A stretch of DNA of 30,173 bases, taken from assembly GCA_009746045.1 (NCBI GenBank), contig RPFO01001800.1, positions 138,501-168,673 of the forward strand, in the 5' to 3' direction. Shown here piece after piece: positions 19,731 through 27,906 of this stretch. How positions within the stretch are numbered: the stretch's first letter is position 1; each line of letters opens with the position of its first letter. The notes beneath the pieces are model-generated. The model saw only the letters and a list, made by a program, of their open reading frames with translations, searched no databases and was not told the origin of the DNA. This stretch comes from Mesostigma viride. Lineage: Eukaryota; Streptophyta; Mesostigmatophyceae; Mesostigmatales; Mesostigmataceae. The position numbers were made by a program, and so were the translations under genes.

Positions 19731-20840
19731 TTAATCGTAGTCGACCGGCACAGGGGCGCCGATGGCGTGCACGCCCAGGAGGGTGGTGATGTCCGTGAGG
19801 GGCGCTACGAACCCGGATAGCTTGTTGTTTTCTCCGTCCTGGTACCACGCCTTGAAGCGGTTGTCGAAGCTGTATCCGTCGAACTTGATGAGGGCCTTCC
19901 TGTGCACGTTCCTGGCGCAGAAGTGGCAGGCCACGCCCATGGTGCCCTCCTGAGGGATGTACATCATGTAGGCGGACATGGCGTGGTGCTCGAACTCGCG
20001 CTTGCAGCTCTCGCACCTCGCGGGCGGCCACTGGTCGTAGTAGGGGAAGTTGTAGGAGGGGGCGAGGGAGGAGCAGATGCGCGCCAAGTCCTCGTCCAGC
20101 TTGAAGCGGCGCAGGACGTCCTCGCAGCTGGCGACCATGGGGTCGAAGTCCTGGTGGTTTCCTTTGCGCATGATGGCCACGACCTGCCTGTTGACGCAGG
20201 GCTCGCAGTAGATCCCTGGCTCGGTGTCCCCCTCCTTGTGCAGGACGCGGAAGGCGACCTTGTTTGGCATGGTCTTGCACTCGCGGCACCTGTACTGCCC
20301 CCCTTGTTCCAGCGGGACGAGCGGGCGGCTGGTTTCCGGCTTGGGCACGGGCACCCTGATCCACTGGGACATGTACTTCTTGCGGTACTCGGAGTCCCTG
20401 CCCTCGTCCATGATGATGCTGATGCAGGAGACGAGGCACTCCTCGCAGAGGATGTCGTCCATGGAGCCCATCTTGTTCCTGGGGTTGTGTCGCATCAAGA
20501 TGCTGTCCGGGCCCTTTTGGTGGCACTTGTCGCAGGGGTAGTGGTCTCTGACGGCCTGCTCGTAGTCGAAGGGGGCCACGGACTCGTCAGGGTCGGGGAC
20601 CAGGTCGGTGATGCCGTACTCGCGCTCCTCCGGCAGAGGCGAGGAGGGGCAGAGGACGGCGTTGGGGTCGCAGCAGCGGAGGCGGCATCCCTTGACGGCT
20701 TTGCGCTTGCGGAGGGGCGCTTGCTTCCTGGCCAGGTGGGCGCCCACCATGAACTGCACGAATCCGTCTCGCAGCTTTGGCACCGGCTTGCGCGAGGAGC
20801 GCCTGCGCATGGAGGCCATGGAGCGCGTGGTGATGGCCAT
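19731..20840 (-). CDS. Gene D: triple CxxC...CxxC zinc-module protein
   Basis: Frame of 369 residues. I place the start at the ATG at 20840 rather than the in-frame ATG at 20960, because the shorter protein starts with a basic segment (RRRSSRK, RKRK) and the upstream part lies in the shared promoter. Three modules follow: cysteines 103/106 with 132/135, 185/188 with 212/215, and 276/279 with 305/308. Each is C-x2-C-x(23-25)-C-x2-C, and a further Cys-rich patch lies at 52-64. The layout suggests three zinc ribbons or treble clefs, possibly for nucleic-acid or protein binding. No named family recognised. It is divergent from gene E and convergent with gene A. CATAGCC directly precedes the start, close to the leader motif of its neighbours. 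No intron or frameshift is seen. Confidence 0.8.
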   Translation of the reverse strand: MAITTRSMASMRRRSSRKPVPKLRDGFVQFMVGAHLARKQAPLRKRKAVKGCRLRCCDPNAVLCPSSPLPEEREYGITDLVPDPDESVAPFDYEQAVRDHYPCDKCHQKGPDSILMRHNPRNKMGSMDDILCEECLVSCISIIMDEGRDSEYRKKYMSQWIRVPVPKPETSRPLVPLEQGGQYRCRECKTMPNKVAFRVLHKEGDTEPGIYCEPCVNRQVVAIMRKGNHQDFDPMVASCEDVLRRFKLDEDLARICSSLAPSYNFPYYDQWPPARCESCKREFEHHAMSAYMMYIPQEGTMGVACHFCARNVHRKALIKFDGYSFDNRFKAWYQDGENNKLSGFVAPLTDITTLLGVHAIGAPVPVDYD

Positions 20841-21209
20841 GGCTATGTCGTGAAAAGAGAAGGCGTTTGTTTTCTGGCTTGGTGGTTGGTCTTGCGTGAG
20901 ATGGCTTCCCCGTGGCTGTCCACAGTCTTTGTGATTTTCCACGGGTGGCGGCGGACGCACGGGATTGGTCCATCCACGGGTGGGCCGCGTCCGGCGCGGC
21001 GCTTCTAGAAACTCCGGTCCGGTTCCGCGTGCTGACTCACGGGACCGGAAAGGCCGCGTCCGGCGCGGCGCTTCTAGAAAGTTCCTCGTGCTGACTCACG
21101 GGCCTTTTGGCGCGGCGCTCTCGGGTCCCGCGAGATCGGTAAAGTCGCGTGCGCGGCCGTGGGTGGCGGTCAGAAGCCATAGCCGGCAGTGGACAGCGAG
21201 CGAGGAATC
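20841..21209. promoter_or_regulatory. Divergent D/E promoter with heat-shock-element-like sites
   Basis: A unit containing GCGTCCGGCGCGGCGCTTC is repeated at about 20988-21050 and 21055-21105, each with CTTCTAGAAA and then GTGCTGACTCACGGG. The second site, TTC-ta-GAA-ag-TTC at 21072-21084, is a perfect three-unit heat-shock element. The first (21003-21015) has one mismatch in its third unit. An ATTGG (CCAAT box, reverse) lies near 20965, and GCCATAGCC at 21176-21184 precedes gene E. No TATA box is evident. Confidence 0.65.
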
Positions 21210-22007
21210 ATGTGTAGTTTGATCGGTTTGAACGCCTGCGTGGGTTCCGGCGTCTCTCTGACGCACCCCAGCGGTTCTTGGCCGGTGGAAGATCTGATGG
21301 GCACGCAGCTGCTGACCGTGGCCCTGATGGAGCCGGACGAGGGGGAGCGCGCGAAACTTTTGAACGCCGCGGCCGCGTTCGTGAGCAAGGCGGACTTTTT
21401 CTCGGTGGTGGAGGCCCTGCGTTTCAAAGAGTACGCGAACTGCCTCCGCATCGTGTACGGTTTCGACACGATGGCTTCGAAGGGCGGCGCGGTTGCGTTC
21501 GACGCGCCCATGGCAGTGAAGTTGGGGTGCGTGCAGATCCAAGTGCGTGACAGCACGCTGCTGTGGGGGATCTACCACCGTTCGCTTTATTCGTGCCCCC
21601 TGGGCCGTTTGATCGACGTGGAGGCCAAGAGGTGCGCCACTTGCAAGCGCGTGCCTCCCGTGGGGAAGAAGTTTCCCAAGTGCGGTCGTTGCCTCACGAT
21701 GCGGTATTGCACGAAGGCGTGCCAGTTGGAGGATTTCTTTTGCCACAAGCCTTCTTGCTTGGTGGCCGCGCGCGCTATGAAGATGGGTCTGGAGGAGCAC
21801 TTGGCCGAGTCGAACGCATTGATCGAGGCGTGCTCGAAGCGTCTGGGCGTGGATCTGCAGATGCGCGAGAAGACCCCTTCTCAGGCTCCAACGAGGGTCC
21901 CTCTGCCCGTCCCAGGCGTGAAGAAGGGCGCTTCCCGCGCGATGCGCACGTACAGGAGGAGCGGGTCTGGCCGCGAGGGCCGCCTTCCCCGTATCGAGGA
22001 GGAGTAG
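21210..22007 (+). CDS. Gene E: MYND-type zinc-finger protein
   Basis: 265 residues from the first ATG (21210), 25 nt after the GCCATAGCC leader. A longer frame would need a GTG start at 21189. Residues 142-183 form a MYND finger: C142-x2-C145, C158-x2-C161, a YC at 166-167, C171-Q, then C178-H179 and C183. The usual tryptophan after the CQ is replaced by phenylalanine. MYND fingers bind proline-rich peptides and often recruit repressors or methyltransferases, but no SET domain is present. The N-terminal 130 residues are a predicted folded domain I do not recognise. The C-terminus is basic, with an Arg-rich tail that could act as a nuclear signal or bind DNA. It shares a promoter with gene D. 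Confidence 0.85.
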   Translation: MCSLIGLNACVGSGVSLTHPSGSWPVEDLMGTQLLTVALMEPDEGERAKLLNAAAAFVSKADFFSVVEALRFKEYANCLRIVYGFDTMASKGGAVAFDAPMAVKLGCVQIQVRDSTLLWGIYHRSLYSCPLGRLIDVEAKRCATCKRVPPVGKKFPKCGRCLTMRYCTKACQLEDFFCHKPSCLVAARAMKMGLEEHLAESNALIEACSKRLGVDLQMREKTPSQAPTRVPLPVPGVKKGASRAMRTYRRSGSGREGRLPRIEEE

Positions 22008-22380
22008 AGGGCTTGCATGCTGGCCATTGATTGGCTGAAAGTTGGCACCTGAACTTGGCTACTTGTAGTGTATCGTATCTGTACTTGAATACTACAAGTA
22101 GAATCTAGTTGAACTAGAATCCAAGTAACGCCATTGGACGATACAAAAAGTGGTGATGCTCTGAACAATAGCATCACCACCGCCCACGGGAAAAAGTGGT
22201 GACACTGGTGATGCTGTGTTTTTTTTCAAGGGGGGCAAATTATTTTTATGGCCAGCAAATATTGGACGAAATGCATTATTGAGTCTAATCCAAGCATTAT
22301 TAAATAATTACGTCCAATCATGGAGTGACACGTGTATTCAATAATTGCAATAGTTGTCAGGGGTTGACATGTAATTACTC

Positions 22381-22728
22381 TCCCTCGCTGACCATAAAAT
22401 ATTGACATATGCCAGCATTAATAATAATATACTCCCTCGCTGACCATAAAATATTGACATATGCCAGCATTAATAATAATATACTCCCTCGCTGACCATA
22501 AAATATTGACATATGCCAGCATTAATAATAATATACTCCCTCGCTGACCATAAAATATTGACATATGCCAGCATTAATAATAATATACTCCCTCGCTGAC
22601 CATAAAATATTGACATATGCCAGCATTAATAATAATATACTCCCTCGCTGACCATAAAATTTTGAACCCAACGGTCATATAAAAATACTCTATCGCTGAC
22701 CATAAAATTTTGAACCCAACGGTCATAT
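22381..22728. repeat. 52-bp tandem repeats (five copies) and a related ~48-bp pair
   Basis: Units begin TCCCTCGCTGACCATAAAAT and are exactly 52 bp apart at 22381, 22433, 22485, 22537 and 22589. From about 22641 two shorter units keep the TCGCTGACCATAAAAT head but carry a different tail with GAACCCAACGGTCATAT. Confidence 0.95.
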
Positions 22729-22730
22729 CA

Positions 22731-22815
22731 CACTATTGCAAAATGCACGGGAAAGATATGCGTAATTGTGTGATAATTACCCAATTAGGATTGCCCCGTG
22801 GACTTTGCAATAGTG
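22731..22815. mobile_element. Small hairpin element, MITE-like, 85 bp
   Basis: Terminal inverted repeats CACTATTGCAAA (22731-22742) and TTTGCAATAGTG (22804-22815) extend with mismatches to about 21 bp each. I see no clear target duplication, so transposition is not shown. Confidence 0.4.
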
Positions 22816-23156
22816 GGTGCACCTCTGTAATGCAATTTCCGCAATATTTGCTGGCCATAAAAATAATTTGACCCCCTCGAAAAAAAACACAGCATCACCA
22901 GTGTCACCACTTTTTCCCGTGGACGATGGTGATGCTATTGTTCAGAGCATCACCACTTTACTAGCGACCAATGGCGTCACTTCGTTTCTAGTTCGGATAT
23001 GGTATACTACAAGTATTCCTAGTACAGATACGCGAGGCCGCGGAACTACCTAGTGCACATGAGTTGGAGCCAATCAAATGGGAGGAAATGTACTTTATTA
23101 TCATACATGGGGGCAAGCAAACCCCGTGGAAAGGGCAAAACAACGGCCCGAGGACT

Positions 23157-24039
23157 TCAATTCTTCAGCTCGAAGGGGAGGAACCAACGCTCCTTCTCCA
23201 CCTTCTCGAGCCCAGCAATGTCCTCCAAGGAAAGAGCGCCCAAACGGAAGTCGCAGAAAAGGTCCTCGCCCAGACGCTCCAAGTCCAGGTCCAGGTCCAT
23301 GTCCTCCACGCGGAAGGGGCCCATCGCCGAAAACATATCCTCCTCCTCCAGAGCGCAAGGAGCGGGGGCGGGAGCGAGAGACTTCTCCTCCTCGGCGGCC
23401 ATCAGATCGATAGCCTCGCGGATCTCGCGGTCGCTGCGCTGGATGCGGGACTCGCTCAAAAGATCCTTCACGGGACCCTCGAAGGCGCCCCAACCTAGCA
23501 CCTCGTCGTCCTGCACGTGCGCCTCCGAAGACTTGGGAGGAGAACCGCGGAAGTAGGGAGACAGACGGCGACGGCAGCCGCGCAACTCGCGGCGAGAGCT
23601 GTCCTTCACGCGAGCGCCCATCCCGTCGTGAGGGCGCAGGTGCGGGTTCTTGCCCTTCACGCGAAGGCAGCGGCGGAAAGGAGCCGGCATGCAAGGGGCG
23701 CACGGAGTGCGAGGAGAAGGGAGGCGAGCCGGCTCCGACTCAGCGTCAGAAGACGACTCGGAAACGGCGTCAGCGGCCACAACAGAGGAAGTTGATCTCG
23801 GAGGAGCCGCCCTCAGAGGAGCTGTAGCTGAAGGAGGGCACGTTCTCGTAGTCCTCCTCCTCGTCCCGCTGCATCTCCTTCGCGCGGGCCTTGCGAAGGC
23901 GGGCCTGCTTGTTCTGAGTTTCGCGGCAAGAAAGGCACGCCAGCGTGAACCCGTTCGCCAAGCGGGCGGACAGGAAATGGGACTCGGGGAACGCCCGGTT
24001 GCACTTGTTGCAAGACAGGAAACGGGCGGAGGAAGCCAT
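23157..24039 (-). CDS. Gene F: CxxC zinc module plus acidic C-terminus, frame broken once
   Basis: The ATG at 24039 starts a frame with one module, cysteines 10/13 and 35/38, the same C-x2-C-x(21)-C-x2-C layout as in genes B and D, then an Arg/Lys-rich helix and a Glu/Asp/Ser-rich part. It stops near 23770. A second frame, one base further on, continues with SESSSDAESE-type acidic sequence, a basic middle (about 23520-23660) and an acidic C-terminus ending in PFELKN at 23157. Both halves have protein-like composition, so I treat them as one gene of about 293 residues with a one-base frameshift in about 23775-23830. No GT-AG intron is obvious there. The alternatives are sequencing error, true mutation or programmed frameshifting. 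Confidence 0.6.
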
Positions 24040-24543
24040 AGCCAGAAAGAAAGCAAGGAAGAACGATAGCTGTGATGCGTGAGTGAGATGGCCAAGTCCG
24101 AGGGGACCACGCACTTTCTACGCGGACCGGCCTCGATTCCCGTGCGCTCCCATTGGACGAAAACGGATGGCGTCGCGCCGGCTGGAAACTTCTAGAAGAT
24201 TCCCGCGGCCCGCCACGAGATCTTGTCAGCGGATCCGGAAAGAGATCCCGTGCGTCACCACCGGCCGCCAGCCGCCACTCGTAGACCGAGAAGGACGGAA
24301 CGGACACGACACGCGCAGGCGGTTACGAGATCCCGTGCACGCCCATTGGACAGGCCGGGACGCGGGGCAGAAAGACCGTTACGACCACCGCGCGCCGAGC
24401 GCCCATTGGTCCAGCCACCACACGCGAGACCCACGGGAAAGGACAAAAGCACTCCAACGCGCAAGGAACACGCACAGACGCACACGCACACACAAGCTAG
24501 CTAACGAACGAACAGCCATAGCCAACACTCCTACACAACAGAC
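24040..24543. promoter_or_regulatory. Divergent F/G promoter with a four-unit heat-shock element
   Basis: At 24185-24202, GAAACTTCTAGAAGATTC is a perfect alternating array of four GAA/TTC units at 5-bp steps. Three CCATTGG (CCAAT box, reverse) sites lie near 24149, 24342 and 24402. GCCATAGCC at 24515-24523 is 20 nt before the gene G start. The inverse of the same motif covers the start codon of gene F (24036-24044). No clear TATA box is seen. Confidence 0.65.
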
Positions 24544-26042
24544 ATGGACGCCTTCTCCGTTTTGTGCGAGGCCGCTCAGGCTCAGGCTCAGACTAAGGCT
24601 AAGGATCAGGCACTCCTTGCGATCCCGGAAATGCACTCTCTGAACCTCTCTGACGACGAGAAGGAGGCCGCCACCGCGCTCGCCACGCTCAAAATCGTGC
24701 CCGAGGTCATCAAGGCGGTCCAGGCGGGCACGGGGGCTGCAAACAACAACAACAACAAGCAGACGCCCGCGCCCACGCCCGCGCCCACGCAGACGCAGAC
24801 GCAGCCGCAGACGCAGACGCAGGCAAACGCCAACGTCAACGTCAACCTCAACGCGCAGAGGCCAAAACGACCCCTGGAGATGGCGCCCGCGCCTTTGCCC
24901 GCCCCGGCCCTTTCGCCAGCCCTTTCGCAGGCCCCTGCGCCCACGCCCATCCTCTCGCTGCCGGAGGGAGCCGTCACCATGGAGGTCGTGCACCCGGACG
25001 GGAGGAAGGAGCTCGTTTACCGCATCGTGCCCGCGGTGGTGGCGGCAAAGAGAGCGAAGACGGTCATCTCCGTCGCCGTGGGCGTGCCCTGCAACCCGCA
25101 GACCGTCGTGGGCGTGCCCAAGCTGCCCCAAGTCGTGCCCAGGCCCGCGGGGCCCCCGCTCCTGCCGCCGTCAAGCTCTTCGCGCAGGGGATGCAGAACC
25201 TCGCCAGGATGCAAGTCGCCGCGACCGCCATGGCCGCCAGAAGCCCCGTCCTCGCACAGCCGCAGCCGCAGCCGCAGCAGCCGCAGCAGCCGAGGCAGAT
25301 CCTCCCCAACCACGTGCTCATCAACAGGGACGTGCCCGTTCACGCGCCCAGGCAGCACTCCGCGCAGGTCAGGGCGCTGCTCACGAGGAACCCGGCAGCC
25401 AGGGTCTTCCCCACGCCGGCGGGCGAGCAGCACAAGGTCGACAGGCTCCTCCTGCTGCCCGGGGAGGACAGGAAGCCCGCGCGCGTGGAGAACATCGACC
25501 CGGAGCAGGAGGCCAAGCTCGTCTACCCCCTCGTGGTGGTCACGCCCGCCAAGTGCTGGGGGCAGATGCCCACCAAGGTGCCGCTCGACAAGGCCGAGGA
25601 CAAGGAGCAGGAGGCCATCTGGAGGAACATCCGCAACGCCCAGATCGAGGAGGGGTGGAGGCAGCCGTGCGTGCTGGCGGGGACCTGCAAGGCGGTCAGG
25701 GCCGAGAGGGACGCGGTGGACGCCTGCCTGGCCAAGATCGCGCCCTCGTCTCCGGAGATGGCGGCTCGCATCGACCAGCGCGCGGCGTTGCGCACGCAGG
25801 CGCTGGCTCTGGCGACTCTGAACGAGCACGTCTTGAGGGACTTGCTTCCTCTGGTGCCCGAGGACCGCCGGCGGGACTATGCTACGATGGCGAGGGAGTT
25901 CAGCTTCTTCGCGAGGAGCACTGTGGTGCGGGCTTGCGCTTCCGCGGGTCGCTCTGGTGCTGCCGCTATTCAGAATAGGGTGGCTAACTTGCGGGACAAG
26001 GCGACGGCGCTGTTCTCGTACACGCCCGTGGGCGAGCTGTAG
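24544..26042 (+). CDS. Gene G: Gln/Pro/Ala-rich protein with conserved-looking C-terminal half, one-base frameshift
   Basis: The frame opens at 24544 and runs to about 25150. The protein-like sequence then continues one frame over, to the TAG at 26040-26042. The switch lies at the run CGGGGCCCCC near 25149-25157, and one extra base there would give a single frame of 499 residues. The N-terminal third has Gln/Thr-rich low-complexity repeats (PAPTPAPTQTQTQ), and the middle has a short valine-rich segment followed by a PQPQPQQPQQP run. The C-terminal 280 residues are charged and probably folded, with no recognised domain. The start is the first ATG after GCCATAGCC. It could be a structural or transcription-related viral protein; I cannot tell. 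Sequencing error in the GC run is likely. Confidence 0.65.
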
Positions 26043-26092
26043 ACTTGGGAATTGGGGATACTGGGGGACTTGGTTGATGGATTAATGAGTAA

Positions 26093-26106
26093 TAAAGGAA
26101 CCTTTA
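26093..26106. terminator. Short hairpin after gene G
   Basis: TAAAGG and CCTTTA form a 6-bp stem around AA, 50 nt after the gene G stop and overlapping an AATAAA. It may mark the transcript end. Confidence 0.3.
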
Positions 26107-26172
26107 TGAATCTACTGCCTTACAATGAATGAATCATATTGTTATTGAAATTCTTAAGTAAGATATAAAACA

Positions 26173-26427
26173 ATGAGCAGTGCAAAGGTTGTACTTGCAG
26201 GGTTTGCTGTAGGAACGGCGTACTACATGATGATGTCCAAGTCTATTCCTAAGGAGGTGAACTGCTCGTTCTCCGCGAACATTTGGACAGACATATTTGC
26301 CTTTATTTGCGGTGCCGTGCTTATTTACAAGGGGTCGACTATGGCGCAACCAGATCTCGTTATAGTTGCAATAGGGACGGCCATTGTCACGGAACACATT
26401 TGGCAGTTCGCGTTCAACAAGATTTGA
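26173..26427 (+). CDS. Gene H: small multi-pass membrane protein
   Basis: 84 residues, from the first ATG after an AT-rich spacer. Three hydrophobic segments are visible, at about residues 5-21, 38-54 and 62-80, so it is a likely integral membrane protein with a short loop containing KSIPKEVNC. The last segment ends in EHIWQF and an NKI tail. A similar layout (ILIYKG, then a hydrophobic stretch, then H-x2-Q) is familiar to me from small proteins of nucleocytoplasmic large DNA viruses. That recollection is not checked. AT-richer than genes B-G. It would act in a viral or host membrane, with no enzymatic motif. Confidence 0.7.
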   Translation: MSSAKVVLAGFAVGTAYYMMMSKSIPKEVNCSFSANIWTDIFAFICGAVLIYKGSTMAQPDLVIVAIGTAIVTEHIWQFAFNKI

Positions 26428-26734
26428 TGCGTCGACTGCCAAGACTTTTTGAACGGATCCATGGGTAATAAATGCCTCTCGCTGCCCGGAACTGGGGAAT
26501 TCCACAGGTTACGGAAGCTAGCGTACCCCGGTGGCAGATTTTTTTTTCACGTAGCCACTATGACACGGTGTGCTGGCGGGGCTGTTTGGGCATCTGGCCG
26601 TCCATTCACTTTCCACCCTTCTAGAAGCCCGTACTATAATAGTTCCGAGCTCAGGAGCGTTCGTTGCTTATTTGAAATTGTCACCCGCTCTCTGACGAAA
26701 GGGGTCCCCGTCCTCGCACGCCATTCTCGCAGCG
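26428..26734. promoter_or_regulatory. H-I intergenic region with TTCTAGAA and TATA-like sites
   Basis: A two-unit heat-shock-like TTCTAGAA lies at 26619-26626 and a TATAATAG at 26635-26642, about 95 nt before gene I. Upstream the sequence shows nothing else I can assign. Confidence 0.45.
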
Positions 26735-27391
26735 ATGGAGATCGGCGAAGGAGAGCCCGCGTCCTACGAGTCCCTCCCCCCGGAACTCATCAAAAAGATC
26801 GTGGAAAAGTCTTGGCCGTTCGGCGATGGCATCAACAAGGCCACGCAGAAAGCGTACGAGGAGGTGAAACGAGAGAAGTTGGAAGAGGAATATCTCAAAA
26901 GGCGGTACGTGAACTTGGAGCTGGCCGTTTCCAAAGAACTGGCGTTTCGTCAGGAGGCCGAGATCGACCGCATCGACCCTCTTCTCGAACAGAGGACGGA
27001 CGAACAACTGCGAGGGGTGATGGCCGCCCTCACGCCCGAAAGGCTCCAAGAGTGCGAGGACGCCGTTTTCACGCCCCGGGGGGACAAAATCCACAAGATG
27101 TGGGCCCTTTGGGAGGAGTTGGAGGAAGGCATCGTGCACGTGATGGAGCTGAGGGTGTCTAACAGCATGAGGCGCAGAGTGGAGGAGCGGCTGTACGACG
27201 TCGCCGGGAGGAACTGGACTTTGCAAGAACGCGCGCACAGTTTCGTGTTCAAGACGTTCAACCAGCTAGAGCGTCAGGAAATAATGGCGGGAAGAAGTAC
27301 GACCGGATTTCATTGGGAACGTTCCGGGTGGTGGTCGAGCGCTACGACGCGACATGTGGACCAATATTCGAACACCACCGTGCTTCAATAG
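26735..27391 (+). CDS. Gene I: charged helical protein with an F-box-like N-terminus
   Basis: 218 residues from the ATG at 26735. Residues 11-25 (YESLPPELIKKIVEK) resemble the first helix of an F-box, the SKP1-binding motif used by several DNA viruses to recruit host ubiquitin ligases. Only this part is visible, so the match is weak. The rest is almost wholly helical and charged (KREKLEEEYLKRR, RQEAEIDRIDPLLEQR), and the middle contains a MWALWEELEEG segment. The final 30 residues change composition, and an overlapping frame from about 27313 to 27591 continues with plausible protein sequence. The true C-terminus could therefore lie there if a base was lost near 27310. TATA-like and TTCTAGAA sites lie upstream. 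Confidence 0.65.
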   Translation: MEIGEGEPASYESLPPELIKKIVEKSWPFGDGINKATQKAYEEVKREKLEEEYLKRRYVNLELAVSKELAFRQEAEIDRIDPLLEQRTDEQLRGVMAALTPERLQECEDAVFTPRGDKIHKMWALWEELEEGIVHVMELRVSNSMRRRVEERLYDVAGRNWTLQERAHSFVFKTFNQLERQEIMAGRSTTGFHWERSGWWSSATTRHVDQYSNTTVLQ

Positions 27392-27574
27392 TTCTCCTCC
27401 TTGGTCCTAGAGAGGACGGGGGTTTTGAAACAGTCGCGAAAGGATACGATGCGCGCGGGCCTCTTGTGCCTGCGAATCTTGAGCGTACATGTACGGCGTC
27501 TGTCCGTGCAATTCATGCATTATTTACGATAATCAATGAAAAAACCTTTTCGCATTCACAATGTGTGCACGCCC
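27392..27574. other. Spacer downstream of gene I
   Basis: The only open frame continues from within gene I (27313-27591) and may be a shifted C-terminus of that gene. Nothing else is seen. Confidence 0.35.
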
Positions 27575-27742
27575 ATGGGTTGTTGTTATAGCGTAGAAAC
27601 TGCCACGAGCTACGATAAAGATATAGGGTCGACGGTGCGAATGAGCACGGAGGGAGCTCAATTGTGCGCCGAGTACGCCTCGGCCCTGCGTTCCGTCCAG
27701 AAGGAATCTCCCCCATTGCCGTGCTCTACTCGGCCATCCTAA
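27575..27742 (+). CDS. Small ORF with N-terminal MGCC (possible lipidated peptide)
   Basis: 54 residues starting MGCCYS. Glycine at position 2 followed by cysteines is the usual signal for N-myristoylation plus palmitoylation, which would place the peptide on the inner face of a membrane. A longer in-frame start at 27536 exists, but the MGCC start gives the sensible signal. The rest is polar, with no known domain. The short length and lack of a clear promoter make this a tentative gene. Confidence 0.35.
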   Translation: MGCCYSVETATSYDKDIGSTVRMSTEGAQLCAEYASALRSVQKESPPLPCSTRPS

Positions 27743-27906
27743 CGACTCGTTGTCACTTGTGCGTCAGGGGGCGGTATTTTGCGCGGCTTGCGTTCCGTTA
27801 TGTCCCCAAAACGAACGTGCGTGGCCCCTTGTTCCGTCCAGCGAGTGTGGGAGGGCATCTGTGTGTCCTTTATTTACAATTCTCAAAATTTTTAACTGTG
27901 CGCGAC
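27743..27906. other. Spacer between the MGCC ORF and gene K
   Basis: I see nothing supported here apart from an AT-rich tract at 27868-27893, just past the 3' end of gene K on the minus strand. Confidence 0.4.

Larger units (their letters stand above)
22072..23036. repeat. Inverted-repeat (fold-back) element between genes E and F
   Basis: The arms are about 22072-22275 and 22828-23036. The inner 150 bp are close to 90% identical, including GTGGTGATGCTCTGAACAAT and a poly-T/poly-A tract, and the outer parts are more diverged. The AT-rich 550-bp loop contains tandem repeats and a small nested hairpin element. There are no genes. It fills nearly all the space between the convergent ends of E (22007) and F (23157). 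A viral origin or terminator role, or a fold-back transposon, are both possible. Confidence 0.8.

Noticed and set aside
19902-21008. 368-codon frame antisense to gene D
   Set aside because: Gene D has ordered cysteine modules, whereas this frame is Val/Leu/Ala-rich low complexity running through the D/E promoter.
24379-25131. 250-codon frame antisense to gene G
   Set aside because: It includes repeat-derived Arg/Leu stretches and no domain; the sense frame has a leader motif and protein-like content.
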